A stretch of 64,000 nucleotides of DNA from assembly GCA_902362875.1 (NCBI GenBank), contig CABIYF010000012.1, positions 1-64,000 of the forward strand, given 5' to 3'. Source of the stretch: Eubacteriaceae bacterium (GTDB lineage: Bacteria; Bacillota; Clostridia; Lachnospirales; Lachnospiraceae). Made by a program: the position numbers and the translations under genes. Positions 35,319 to 46,982 of the stretch are shown piece after piece. Position 1 is the stretch's first letter. Every line of letters starts with the position of its first letter. The notes beneath the pieces are model-generated. The model was not told the origin of the DNA. It made no database searches and was given only the letters and a program-made list of their open reading frames with translations.

Positions 35319-36898
35319 TTCCTATGTCTTCCTTTTTGTATGATCATTTTAAGCAGCAAATAAATAACAATAACCAGCCCCATAATAAAACCAGCCACAC
35401 TAATATACGGCATTCCATCAATACTTGGGGAAATGTCACTTAAACATAATAATGCAGAGCTAAACCACAATGCCATAACGATCAATGTAAGAATCAAGTG
35501 ATCGATTCCTTTTTTCATATCACGTCTTACTTCATCCATCTGTGATGATTCAAGATTAATCCTTACTTGTCCATTCTTCGTAATATTCAAAAGATCTGAT
35601 ATCTGTGCCGGAATCTCCAAGGATTTCTTGGATGAGCCATAGATATCTCTTAATGCGTGTTTTACTTCTCTCTTAAGATCAATCTCGTTTATCATATTGG
35701 CCGACATATAAGATGTCAGGATCTTGATCATATTCACCTGTGGCGAACAAAGTTTTAAGGTTCCTTCCATCGTCACCATACTTCTTGCTAACAGCGTAAT
35801 ATCTGAATCAATTGCTATCTGATGTTTCTTCAGCAAGTCCAGTGCATCTTCCATCAGCTCGCCAAGATCCATGGTTCCAAAATCCATATTCATGTACTTG
35901 CCAACCATATCATCAAGATCTGTATATAAACTAGCATGATCTATCTTCTGCGTTGCTTTCCCAAATGATAAAAATGCATTCTTAAGCTCATAGATATCAT
36001 TCTTTAAGATTGCTGTGATCGCACGTTTCATGATCGCACGATAATGTTCTGATAAATTTCCTGCCATTCCAAGATCAAGCCAGACAATCTGCCCTTCACT
36101 GATCCATAAATTTCCCGGATGAGGATCCGCATGAAAAAATCCATCTGAAAGAATCTGCTTACAATAGTTCTGCGCTGTTTTCTGTCCGATTTCATAACGG
36201 TCATATCCTTCTTCGTCCAATTCTTTGATATGATCGATCTGTATCCCATCTATATAACTCATAACAAGAAGATGACGATTCGAATATTCTTTATATACTT
36301 TCGGGCAGGTTACATATCTGACATCTTCCTGATTCTTATAAAATCGTTCCAGATGCTGTGCTTCCTTAATAAAGTCCATTTCTTCCTTGGAAGTCTCCCA
36401 AAGTTCATCGATCACCTTTCTAAAATCAATGAGCTCTCCCGTTCCTGTTGCAAAATTTAAAAATCCAGAGGCCTTCTTAAGCAATGCAAGATCTTCTTCC
36501 ATCATCTGCTTGATATTCGGCCTCTGAATCTTTAATACAACTTTCTTTTTGTCTTTCAGCACAGCCTCATGAACCTGTGCGATTGATGCGCATCCGATCG
36601 GTTCTTTGTTGATCTCCTGAAAAATCTCATTTGGTTCTTTATGAAGTTCTTTCTTAAGAATCCCCCATACAGTATCAAAGTCCATTGGTTTCACATCGGT
36701 TCGAAGTCTTGCAAGTTCTTTACAGTAACGCTCTGGCAGTATATCTGAACGCATTGACATAATCTGCCCAAGCTTTACATACGTCGGCCCAAGATCTTCT
36801 AAAATCCCACATAATTTAACTGGATCAATTCCTTGTGTTACCTTGTGTTCTTTTAATACATGAAGAATCTCTTTCAGTCTTCCTGTTTCCTGTTTCAT
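35315..36898 (-). CDS. UbiB / ABC1 family atypical kinase
   Basis: This 527-aa protein has the UbiB invariant lysine-rich motif LGPTYVKLGQIMSMRSDILP at about residues 31-50. Kinase-like segments follow: KEPIGCASIAQVHEAVLKD, VVLKIQRP, GFFHADPHPGNLWI, and IVWLDLGMAGNLSE with its DLG. Two hydrophobic helices at the C-terminus (LTLIVMALWFSSALLCL and YISVAGFIMGLVIVIYLLL) anchor it in the membrane. UbiB proteins are ATPases needed for quinone biosynthesis in respiring bacteria. In fermentative Clostridia they must do something else, perhaps lipid-linked. It forms a compact unit with the phasin-like gene upstream and the YgjP-like gene downstream. AGAGG precedes the ATG. Confidence 0.92.
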   Translation of the reverse strand: MKQETGRLKEILHVLKEHKVTQGIDPVKLCGILEDLGPTYVKLGQIMSMRSDILPERYCKELARLRTDVKPMDFDTVWGILKKELHKEPNEIFQEINKEPIGCASIAQVHEAVLKDKKKVVLKIQRPNIKQMMEEDLALLKKASGFLNFATGTGELIDFRKVIDELWETSKEEMDFIKEAQHLERFYKNQEDVRYVTCPKVYKEYSNRHLLVMSYIDGIQIDHIKELDEEGYDRYEIGQKTAQNYCKQILSDGFFHADPHPGNLWISEGQIVWLDLGMAGNLSEHYRAIMKRAITAILKNDIYELKNAFLSFGKATQKIDHASLYTDLDDMVGKYMNMDFGTMDLGELMEDALDLLKKHQIAIDSDITLLARSMVTMEGTLKLCSPQVNMIKILTSYMSANMINEIDLKREVKHALRDIYGSSKKSLEIPAQISDLLNITKNGQVRINLESSQMDEVRRDMKKGIDHLILTLIVMALWFSSALLCLSDISPSIDGMPYISVAGFIMGLVIVIYLLLKMIIQKGRHRK

Positions 36899-36914
36899 AA
36901 AAACCTCTTTTTAA

Positions 36915-37316
36915 TCATTCCGCTTCTTCTGCTGAATCAATTGATTCTTCCTCCAAATCTGTTGTTTCAGATTCTTCTGCCTCTTCAGATTCTTCATTTT
37001 CCGCTTCCTGTTTTTCTTTCTGAAGTGCTTCTGCCTTTGCAATTCGTTCTTTTAACAGTTCAAGATCTTCTGCTGACATTTCATCAACGCATTCAAACGC
37101 ATTATCGTATTTTTTTGTGACTTTTACAGAAACATGTTCTTTCACTTTCTTTTTTGCATTATGCTTAAGTTCCTGATTCAGAACTTTTCCCTGCTCTACG
37201 GTCTGTTCACCTTTTTCGATCATTTTCTCAACGATGTCTTTTGTGACTTCAGCCGTTGTAGCCGCTGCACCTACACTTGCTAAAAATGCCTTTTTAATTC
37301 CATTTGTTAAATCCAT
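36915..37316 (-). CDS. Phasin-like helical protein with acidic tail
   Basis: This 133-aa protein starts with MDLTNGIKKAFLASVGAAAT and forms long amphipathic helices (EKMIEKGEQTVEQGKVLNQE) resembling poly(hydroxyalkanoate) granule-associated phasins. The last 40 residues are almost all E, S, T and D. Such small proteins commonly precede ubiB-like genes in Clostridia. It lies 16 bp upstream of the UbiB-like gene and likely partners with it at a membrane or lipid surface, but that is inference. It is not evidence for polyhydroxyalkanoate production. Confidence 0.65.
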   Translation of the reverse strand: MDLTNGIKKAFLASVGAAATTAEVTKDIVEKMIEKGEQTVEQGKVLNQELKHNAKKKVKEHVSVKVTKKYDNAFECVDEMSAEDLELLKERIAKAEALQKEKQEAENEESEEAEESETTDLEEESIDSAEEAE

Positions 37317-37370
37317 AACGTCATCATCCTTTCTTAAAAAGTATAATCATTTGTTATATTTATTTTACCA

Positions 37371-37811
37371 CTACAAATCTTCAAGGACAACCGTAAATGG
37401 ACCATCATTTATCAAAGAAACTTCCATATGTGCGCCAAATACTCCTGTCTGCACGATATCTATTTCTTTTTTACATTCACCAATGATATATTCATATAAC
37501 TTCTCAGCTTTTTGGGGATCTCCAGCTTGTGTAAAACTAGGACGATTTCCTTTTTTACAGCTTGCATAAAGTGTAAACTGAGATACCAGTAACAGCTCTC
37601 CTCCTACATCCTTCAGAGAAAGATTTGTTTTCCCGTTCTCGTCTTCGAAAATGCGCAAATTGATCATTTTTCTAATGTATTTATCTGCTTCTTCTTTTGT
37701 ATCTTCGTGTCCTACTCCGATCAAAACCAGATACCCATTTTTTATCTTTCCAATATATTCACCATCTACTTTTACAGATGCTTCTTTCACTCTCTGAATC
37801 ACAAATTTCAT
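37371..37811 (-). CDS. dtd: D-aminoacyl-tRNA deacylase
   Basis: This 146-aa protein hydrolyses D-aminoacyl-tRNAs. It starts [20 protein letters not shown] and contains [18 protein letters not shown], which carries the SQFTL active-site motif with the conserved Thr, and [20 protein letters not shown] with the Gly-cisPro-like turn region. Length is typical. The start at 37811 follows GGAAGAAG, and the frame extends a few codons further without a site. It precedes the phasin-like gene. Confidence 0.95.
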   Translation of the reverse strand: MKFVIQRVKEASVKVDGEYIGKIKNGYLVLIGVGHEDTKEEADKYIRKMINLRIFEDENGKTNLSLKDVGGELLLVSQFTLYASCKKGNRPSFTQAGDPQKAEKLYEYIIGECKKEIDIVQTGVFGAHMEVSLINDGPFTVVLEDL

Positions 37812-37862
37812 CGATCTTCTTCCTTTCCAACACATAACTGTGTTATATAATTTTATAAAAGA

Positions 37863-37895
37863 AAAAGATCAGAAATCTAAAATCTCTGATCTTTT
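37863..37895 (-). terminator. Rho-independent terminator after ilvC
   Basis: Eleven-base perfect arms AAAAGATCAGA (37863-37873) and TCTGATCTTTT (37885-37895) surround an 11-nt loop. The minus-strand transcript continues with a T-rich stretch. It separates ilvC from dtd. Confidence 0.85.
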
Positions 37896-37921
37896 ATATT
37901 CTTATGTAAGATAAATATATT

Positions 37922-38941
<1,020 letters not shown>

Positions 38942-38969
38942 TCATTCCTCCATTTTTTTTGGCTTATAT

Positions 38970-38992
38970 AGTAAGGGTCATGACCCGTTACT
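38970..38992 (-). repeat. Interrupted palindrome between ilvN and ilvC
   Basis: A perfect 12-bp palindrome GGGTCATGACCC (38975-38986) is extended on both sides by AGTAA / TTACT arms, with a single extra base at 38987. It lies in the 60-bp ilvN-ilvC gap. It has no T-run, so it is not a terminator. It could be an mRNA processing hairpin or a protein site. Confidence 0.5.
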
Positions 38993-38998
38993 TGCAAA

Positions 38999-39496
38999 TT
39001 AAAATATACGGGAATTGTCTTCCCCTCTTGATAAACCAGTAATTCCTGTTCTCACAAGTTCAATCACTTCAAAATCACTGATCAGATTGATAAACGCCTC
39101 AATCTTGTTTACATTTCCTGTTAATTCAATCATCAGATTATCTTTGGATACATCTACGACTTTCGCTCTGAAAATATCTGCGATCGTGATAACTTCCTGT
39201 TTCTCTGTCTTATTTGCACGAACCTTCACAAGAATCAGTTCTCTGCAAACAGACTTACTATTCTCCAGTTCAAAAATCTTCACGACATCCTCCAGTTTGG
39301 AAAGCTGATTCTTGATCTGTTTTAAAATCATATCATCACCGCTGACTGCGATCGTAATTCTTGAAAATTTCTGATCCTGTGTCGTACACGCTGTGATACT
39401 GTCTATATTATACCCTCTTCTTGTAAATAAACCGGAAATTCGGCTTAATACTCCGGGAGTATTCTCTACTAAAATAGAAAGAACAATCTGTCGCAT
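38999..39496 (-). CDS. ilvN: Acetolactate synthase small (regulatory) subunit
   Basis: This 165-aa protein begins with the ACT domain (RQIVLSILVENTPGVLSRIS, then FTRRGYNIDSITACTT), which binds valine for feedback inhibition of acetohydroxyacid synthase. The C-terminal half contains RELILVKVRANKTEKQEVIT and ends with TGITGLSRGED. Length is normal. It has its own promoter at 39568-39596, which implies it is transcribed with ilvC, while the catalytic ilvB subunit must be encoded elsewhere. Confidence 0.96.
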   Translation of the reverse strand: MRQIVLSILVENTPGVLSRISGLFTRRGYNIDSITACTTQDQKFSRITIAVSGDDMILKQIKNQLSKLEDVVKIFELENSKSVCRELILVKVRANKTEKQEVITIADIFRAKVVDVSKDNLMIELTGNVNKIEAFINLISDFEVIELVRTGITGLSRGEDNSRIF

Positions 39497-39567
39497 ATCT
39501 TTTATTTCCTTTCTTTTTCTTATTCCATCACCGTAACGGTATATTACAGGGTATTGGTAATTTTTTT

Positions 39568-39636
39568 TATTCTACCAATTATACAAATATGTGTCAAGAA
39601 AAAATATAATCTGACAGCGATTCTTTCTTGACACAT
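39568..39636 (-). promoter_or_regulatory. ilvN-ilvC promoter overlapped by a long inverted repeat
   Basis: The minus strand has -35 TTGACA (39591-39596) and -10 TAGAAT (39568-39573), separated by 17 bp. The -35 lies in one arm of a perfect 13-bp inverted repeat, ATGTGTCAAGAAA (39588-39600) and TTTCTTGACACAT (39624-39636), with 23 bp between the arms. A second smaller dyad, ATTGGTA / TACCAAT, spans the -10. Repeats at the -35 suggest an operator. The same repeat could also act as the 3' hairpin of the upstream LCP gene. Confidence 0.6.
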
Positions 39637-39658
39637 TTTCATTTTGACCTGTTTTAAT

Positions 39659-40936
39659 TTATTCTTCTTCACCTGACGGTTTTGACTCTGTCGCTGCTGC
39701 TGTTGTGCTATGATGTTCTGCTGTTGTCACCCTTGATGTTGAAGGCTCTGAGGTTGTACTTTCTGTACTTCTGTGATGCGTACTTGTACTCTCTGTTGTA
39801 TAAGTTGATCTTCTTGTACTGCTTGTTGTGTAATCACTCGTATCAACATTATAGTTTGAACGATAACTGCTTGTACTAGATGTACTGGACGTTGATCCTG
39901 AAGATGTTGAATCTGAAGATGCACTTCCATATCCAAATGTTTCTACACTTGAAGTTCCACCATATTCTTTAGCCCAGTCTTTTTCAGTTCCTTTATCAAA
40001 CAGGAAGTAATTAAGTGCTGCTTTATTTGCCTCAAAGTTTATGAAGAATACAAACATATTACTTTGTGCACGTCCCATCTTATAAGTACCTTCTAACGGA
40101 ACTCTCATCTGATCAATCTCGGTTGTTCCCATCTTTATGACTTTTAATACAAGTGCCTTCAAATAACTTGCATTCATATCGGTAGATACATCTTTCAAAG
40201 CATCTAATGCAATATTTGCAATCGTTGCCGGATTCTGCTGTAATACTTTATTCAATGCAGCCTGAAGTACTGCTCTCTGACGTCCAGTTCTTCCAAAGTC
40301 TCCATCTCCGTATTTCTTAGATACAACATAACGGACTCTGGCATAACCTAATGCCTGATTTCCATTCAATGTCTGTTTTCCAACTTTAACATTGCGGTAT
40401 TTCTTCTTGGAAATGTAGTTTGTTGTATTCAGATATTTGGCTTCTTTTTCTTCTAATGAAATTTCTACTCCGCCGACTTTATTGATAACTTTCTCAAATG
40501 TTGAAAAGTCAACAACACAGTAATTATCAATCTTAATTCCAAAGTTCTTTGCAATCGTCTTATATAACAGCTCAACTCCGCCAAATGCATATGCTGCGTT
40601 CAGCTTATTATGTCCATGTCCCGGAATCTCAACATACATGTCTCTCATTAATGATGTCAGTTTTAATTCTTTACTCTTAAAATTCACTGTAGCGATCATA
40701 ATACTGTCTGAACGCCCATGATCCCCTTTGATCGCACCATGGTCAGATCCTACAAGCAAAATATTCACAACATCTTTGTTAAACGTAAGATTATCTCCAA
40801 CGTCAACTGTGCTTAATGATTTCCCCTGATTTACTGATGCCTCTAATCGTGCATCATAATATCCAAGCACTCCTCCAACGGCAATTCCGATTACCAGAAA
40901 GATGCTTAGGATAATCTTAAACTTCTTAATCTTCAT
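39659..40936 (-). CDS. LytR-CpsA-Psr family cell-envelope ligase
   Basis: This protein of 425 aa has a short basic cytoplasmic N-terminus, a single membrane anchor (IILSIFLVIGIAVGGVLGYY), and an extracellular LCP domain. Its motifs are NILLVGSDHG, GRSDSIMIATVNFKSKELKL, SLMRDMYVEIPGHGHNKLNA, AYAFGGVELLYKTI and ALGYARVRYVV. LCP proteins transfer lipid-linked polymers such as teichoic acids or capsule to peptidoglycan. The last 90 residues are a serine/threonine-rich low-complexity tail with His and Glu (SSTSSTSS type repeats), probably a wall-spanning stalk or glycosylation zone. The start at 40936 has AGGAGG 7 bp upstream. It follows a glycosyltransferase gene. Confidence 0.92.
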   Translation of the reverse strand: MKIKKFKIILSIFLVIGIAVGGVLGYYDARLEASVNQGKSLSTVDVGDNLTFNKDVVNILLVGSDHGAIKGDHGRSDSIMIATVNFKSKELKLTSLMRDMYVEIPGHGHNKLNAAYAFGGVELLYKTIAKNFGIKIDNYCVVDFSTFEKVINKVGGVEISLEEKEAKYLNTTNYISKKKYRNVKVGKQTLNGNQALGYARVRYVVSKKYGDGDFGRTGRQRAVLQAALNKVLQQNPATIANIALDALKDVSTDMNASYLKALVLKVIKMGTTEIDQMRVPLEGTYKMGRAQSNMFVFFINFEANKAALNYFLFDKGTEKDWAKEYGGTSSVETFGYGSASSDSTSSGSTSSTSSTSSYRSNYNVDTSDYTTSSTRRSTYTTESTSTHHRSTESTTSEPSTSRVTTAEHHSTTAAATESKPSGEEE

Positions 40937-41004
40937 TCGTGTCCTCCTCGCAATTGACTGCTTTCGGTTACTCATTATATCACAGAATCATTAAAAACTG
41001 TAGG

Positions 41005-41937
41005 TCATTTTATTAAGTTTTCGTTAAGATTCCAGTATGTTTTATTCATTGTCAGCTTTAAGATCATCCATTTTGGAAGTTTTGTATAATTTCTTCCAAG
41101 TTTATATCCAATTAATTTAAAACCTGAATCAATCACATATTTGGGGATGAGATAAATCTTTCCTTTCACCATCAGATGTTTTATTGTCGAGATCACCATT
41201 TTCACTCCCTCTGATTCAGATTTTACTTTCAGGAACAATCCACCATGATCTATCTGTGATACTGCAAGATCAAAATTGCGGTGAAGCTGCTGCATTGCTT
41301 TGTAATCATGCCAGTGCCAGACTCTTGCATCTGCCCGATAAGCAACTGCCTTTCCATCTTCAATTAACTTAGATGCCATGATCATATCTTCGTTAAAGAT
41401 CGTCTTATGCTCAAATCCACCCATTGCATCATAATCTGTCTTTCTATAAGCGCTGCATACATTCGAGCAGAAAAACGTTTTGATCCCAAGTGTGTCAAGA
41501 TCTTCCTTGGTTTTAATCCTGCTTTCTTCTGGATAATTGAAGATTCGTGTATAATATTCAATATAATTCTTCTTCGGATCAGCCATCTGTCTTCCATATG
41601 CCGCTGAAACATTTTCATTATCAAACGCCTTAAGCAGATTTTCTACAAGATATTTGTCTTTTGGGATTGCATCGTCTGTCATAAACATTAAAATATCTGC
41701 ATCCTCTGCAAGTGAAGCTCCATAATCTCTTGTTGCCCCATGATCAAATTCTTCTTTTTTGATATGATGTACTTCCACATTGTCATATGGACGTATCATC
41801 TCTTCATCAAAATACTGTGCTTCTGTATTGATCAAAATAATCCTGTCTGGTTTTCTCGTCTGCAATGCAAGTCGTTTTAATGATTTTTTAAATTTTTCTC
41901 CAGGTTTGTAAGTTGGTATGATCAGATCAACTTTCAT
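41005..41937 (-). CDS. Family 2 glycosyltransferase
   Basis: This 310-aa GT-A enzyme begins DLIIPTYKPGEKFKKSLKRL. It has the nucleotide-sugar motif MTDDAIPKDKYLVENLL (with a DDA rather than DxD metal motif), and FNEDMIMASKLIEDG with the catalytic ED, followed by YRADARVWHWHDY. This resembles rhamnosyltransferases that build cell-wall polysaccharides. No membrane segment is evident. It lies between parC and the LCP ligase, which suggests envelope glycan synthesis, but donor and acceptor are unknown. Confidence 0.88.
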   Translation of the reverse strand: MKVDLIIPTYKPGEKFKKSLKRLALQTRKPDRIILINTEAQYFDEEMIRPYDNVEVHHIKKEEFDHGATRDYGASLAEDADILMFMTDDAIPKDKYLVENLLKAFDNENVSAAYGRQMADPKKNYIEYYTRIFNYPEESRIKTKEDLDTLGIKTFFCSNVCSAYRKTDYDAMGGFEHKTIFNEDMIMASKLIEDGKAVAYRADARVWHWHDYKAMQQLHRNFDLAVSQIDHGGLFLKVKSESEGVKMVISTIKHLMVKGKIYLIPKYVIDSGFKLIGYKLGRNYTKLPKWMILKLTMNKTYWNLNENLIK

Positions 41938-41954
41938 AGCATTTCCTTTCTGTT

Positions 41955-44207
41955 TTATCTGCGGACTTTCGTTCCTTTTGTATCTCGTTTTGATAGTTTT
42001 AATCTGTTAAATTCGAGTTCTTTCTCTTTATACATAATGGAACTTATGTTTTGTGCATCCATAACATAAACATTTGTGACAAGATCGTCTTTTGACAATT
42101 TCATTCCACGTACTCCAAGTGCACTTTTCTTCTTTTTTGGAATCTCTGCATATGGGAATTTTAAGAATACACCATCTTTTGTCTGCAAAACAACTTTATC
42201 TTCTGATTCTTCACTCCAGTTAGCTGCAATCACAGCGATCAGTTCATCTTCTGATAATTTCGTTGCCTGGACAGTTCTCTTTGAAGCATTTAACAATTCT
42301 CCATCCATCACTTTTAACATGCTCTTTGCCGTTGCAAATAACAAAGTATTATGAATCATAGTCTGTGCATCAAGAACCTGTATAATATATTCTTTTGCAC
42401 TGTCATAATTACAGAGATTATCAATTGGCACCCCTTTATCACGGAATTTTCCTGCCGGAATATCAAGAACCTTAATCTGGTGCATCAATCCCAGATTCGT
42501 AAACACACAAATTTTGTCTGTGTTCATACATGGCACGATAAATTTGTATTCCTTTAAGATATTTTCTTTATTTCTCTGGTATGTTGCTTTATCCATTGTC
42601 TTAGAATATCCAAAACGGTCCATTACAAAATAAACAGTTTCTTCTTTCATCGGTGCTGCAACATAAACCGCCTCTTTTGCATCTTCAATTACAGTTTTTC
42701 TTGGTGTTCCAAATTCTTTTTTGATTGCATCCAACTCTTTTCGGATTACATTTTTTAATGATTTTTCATTATCTAAAATGTCTTCATATTCTGCAATCTT
42801 TGCAAGAATCTCTTCATATTCTTCCTTAAGCATCAGAATTTCTAAACCGATCAGGCGGTATAATTTCAGATCAAGGATCGCACTCGCCTGTTTATCTGTA
42901 AAAGAAAGTTTTGTCGCTTCGATCATAGAATCTGATGACTGGAATCTGATATTTCCAACATCACCTTTTGTAAGACACGCCTTTACTTCCTTCTGGCTTT
43001 TACTGCCTCGGATGATCTCAATGATTAAGTCGATCATATCACATGCCTTTATTAATCCTTCTTTGATCTCCCGCTGTTCATATAACTTATTTAATAATGT
43101 TTTATATTTTCTTCTTGTAACTTCATAGTGGAACTGTGTATGATTTTCAATGATTCCTTTTAAATCCAGGGTTTCCGGACGTCCATTGACGATCGCAAGC
43201 ATATTAACGCCAAATGTATCTTCTAGTTTTGTCTTCTTGTATAACAGATTTTTCAAGCGTTCCACATCTGCTCCTTTTCGCAGTTCCAGAACAATTCTGA
43301 TTCCATCTTTTGATGATTCATTTGAAATATCCAAAATATCTGTTGTTACTTTATTCTCGATCAGTGCCACAATATCAGATAAAAATTTTGATATGTTATT
43401 TCCGATCATTGTATATGGAATCTCTGAAATTACAAGTTTATCTTTTTCTCCTCGTTTTTTCGCAGGTTCTAAAGTGACTTTTCCTCTTAATTTTATTTTT
43501 CCGCTTCCTGATGAATAAATATTAAGCAGATCTTTTTTATTGATCACAATACCACCTGTTGGGAAATCCGGTCCTTCAATATATTCCATCAGTTCTTCAT
43601 TTGTAATGCTTTCCTTGCGCATATAGGCTTTCACTGCATCGACAACTTCGCCCAGATTATGCGACGGGATACTTGTCGTCATTCCAACCGCGATTCCGTC
43701 TGCACCATTTACCAAAAGATTGGGAACTTTTACAGGCAGCACTTCTGGTTCTTTCTCTGTTTCATCGAAGTTTGATACAAAATCAACAACATTCTTGTCA
43801 AGATCTGCAAGATATGCTTCCTGTGTGATCTTTTGAAGTCTTGCTTCTGTATATCGCATCGCTGCTGCCCCATCACCTTCAATTGAGCCAAAGTTTCCAT
43901 GCCCATCAACTAATGGTATTCCTTTTTTGAAATCCTGAGACATGACAACTAATGACTCGTAGATTGAACTGTCTCCATGCGGATGATATTTACCCATCGT
44001 ATCTCCGACAATTCTGGCTGATTTTCTATGTGGTCTGTCATAGCGAAGTCCTAACTCATCCATGGAATAAAGCACACGTCTTTGTACCGGCTTTAATCCG
44101 TCTCTTGCATCTGGTAATGCTCTGGCACAGATAACGCTCATGGCATAATCAATGTAAGATTTTTGCATAACCTCAGAAAACTCCGCTTTAATAATATGTT
44201 CTGACAT
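41955..44207 (-). CDS. parC: DNA topoisomerase IV subunit A
   Basis: This 750-aa type IIA topoisomerase has the breakage-reunion start ARALPDARDGLKPVQRRVLY. Its fluoroquinolone region is GKYHPHGDSSIYESLV (Ser80 and Glu84, the susceptible-type residues), and AAAMRYTEARLQKI carries the catalytic Tyr119. The C-terminal beta-pinwheel has no GyrA-box (QRRGGKG) but KKKKSALGVRGMKL instead, which favours topoisomerase IV over gyrase. It decatenates daughter chromosomes with the ParE subunit encoded 21 bp upstream. Confidence 0.93.
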   Translation of the reverse strand: MSEHIIKAEFSEVMQKSYIDYAMSVICARALPDARDGLKPVQRRVLYSMDELGLRYDRPHRKSARIVGDTMGKYHPHGDSSIYESLVVMSQDFKKGIPLVDGHGNFGSIEGDGAAAMRYTEARLQKITQEAYLADLDKNVVDFVSNFDETEKEPEVLPVKVPNLLVNGADGIAVGMTTSIPSHNLGEVVDAVKAYMRKESITNEELMEYIEGPDFPTGGIVINKKDLLNIYSSGSGKIKLRGKVTLEPAKKRGEKDKLVISEIPYTMIGNNISKFLSDIVALIENKVTTDILDISNESSKDGIRIVLELRKGADVERLKNLLYKKTKLEDTFGVNMLAIVNGRPETLDLKGIIENHTQFHYEVTRRKYKTLLNKLYEQREIKEGLIKACDMIDLIIEIIRGSKSQKEVKACLTKGDVGNIRFQSSDSMIEATKLSFTDKQASAILDLKLYRLIGLEILMLKEEYEEILAKIAEYEDILDNEKSLKNVIRKELDAIKKEFGTPRKTVIEDAKEAVYVAAPMKEETVYFVMDRFGYSKTMDKATYQRNKENILKEYKFIVPCMNTDKICVFTNLGLMHQIKVLDIPAGKFRDKGVPIDNLCNYDSAKEYIIQVLDAQTMIHNTLLFATAKSMLKVMDGELLNASKRTVQATKLSEDELIAVIAANWSEESEDKVVLQTKDGVFLKFPYAEIPKKKKSALGVRGMKLSKDDLVTNVYVMDAQNISSIMYKEKELEFNRLKLSKRDTKGTKVRR

Positions 44208-44228
44208 TATTTATGTTTTCCTTTCTTT

Positions 44229-46142
<1,914 letters not shown>

Positions 46143-46178
46143 AAATACAAAACACTCCTTTTAATCTTTCGGTTATCT

Positions 46179-46207
46179 AGTTTAACACACAACTTTTTGT
46201 TACGCAA
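46179..46207 (-). promoter_or_regulatory. parE promoter
   Basis: The minus strand has -10 TAAACT (46179-46184) and -35 TTGCGT (46202-46207), 17 bp apart. An AAAGGAG site lies just before parE. This promoter is back to back with that of the lipoprotein gene. Confidence 0.5.
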
Positions 46208-46236
46208 ACGCAAATCTTCTATATGCAGAAACAACT

Positions 46237-46276
46237 TTCGACAATGATTGACTTTATACAGCAAAATCCCTATAAT
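46237..46276 (+). promoter_or_regulatory. Lipoprotein-gene promoter with adjoining Spo0A-box heptamer
   Basis: -35 TTGACT (46248-46253) and a consensus -10 TATAAT (46271-46276) have a 17-bp spacer. A perfect TTCGACA (reverse complement of the Spo0A box TGTCGAA) lies at 46237-46243, just 4 bp upstream of the -35, a position from which Spo0A can contact RNA polymerase. Heptamer matches occur by chance, so the link to Spo0A is inference. Confidence 0.65.
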
Positions 46277-46311
46277 ATTTAGTATATAAATAAACAGAAA
46301 GGATAAAGAGT

Positions 46312-46977
46312 ATGAAACGTAGGATTTTCAAACAAATCCTGTCCGGTATGCTTGGTATTATGTTACTATTATCACTTGCCGGATGCGGACAAAGCACAGC
46401 GAATGCAAAACCAACGAATACAATGGAGGCTTTTTATGATCTGCTCATCAGGCAGGATACTTCTGCTATGACTGATTTAGGAATTGATTCTAAAGAATCA
46501 AAAGAGACTTTAAAAACTTATCAGTCATCTATGGTATCCACAATTCAAAAAAGCTTTAAAAATGCAGGAGTTGCGATCACAAAATCACAGGCAGAAGATA
46601 TCTTTAAAGCAATCAGCAACAAGCTTGCTTCTTTAGAATATAAAGTTTCTCTTGTTAAGAAAGATGACAAAGAAGCAACTGTGAAAGTTTCCAGTCAGTA
46701 TATTAATTACCTTGATATTTTCAAGCAGGCAAAACAGACAACTTTAGATGAATTAAAGCCACTTCATATCGAGAAATTATCTGATGCGAAGAAACAATTA
46801 GTATCAAATGTAATTGATTGTTTTAATTCTGCTTCTGTTTCAAGTGACATGCACAGCAAAACATTCACTTTAAAACTACAGAAGATCAAGAGTGGAGATA
46901 ATACAATCCATATCTTCTTCCCAGATAATTACGAAGAAGTTGGAAGCAAACTAACTCAGATCGTTACAAATCAATAA
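46312..46977 (+). CDS. Putative lipoprotein (DUF5105-like)
   Basis: This 221-aa protein has a signal peptide of type II: basic MKRRIFKQ, a hydrophobic core LGIMLLLSL, and lipobox LAGC with Cys at about residue 25, after which a Gln-Ser-Thr linker begins. The mature part begins with NTMEAFYDLLIRQDTSAMTD and is helix plus strand mixed, with no catalytic motif visible. It resembles clostridial DUF5105-type surface lipoproteins of unknown role. It is one of the few plus-strand genes, with its own promoter and terminator, and it is a candidate for Spo0A control because of the box upstream of its -35. Confidence 0.75.
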   Translation: MKRRIFKQILSGMLGIMLLLSLAGCGQSTANAKPTNTMEAFYDLLIRQDTSAMTDLGIDSKESKETLKTYQSSMVSTIQKSFKNAGVAITKSQAEDIFKAISNKLASLEYKVSLVKKDDKEATVKVSSQYINYLDIFKQAKQTTLDELKPLHIEKLSDAKKQLVSNVIDCFNSASVSSDMHSKTFTLKLQKIKSGDNTIHIFFPDNYEEVGSKLTQIVTNQ

Positions 46978-46982
46978 GTCAA

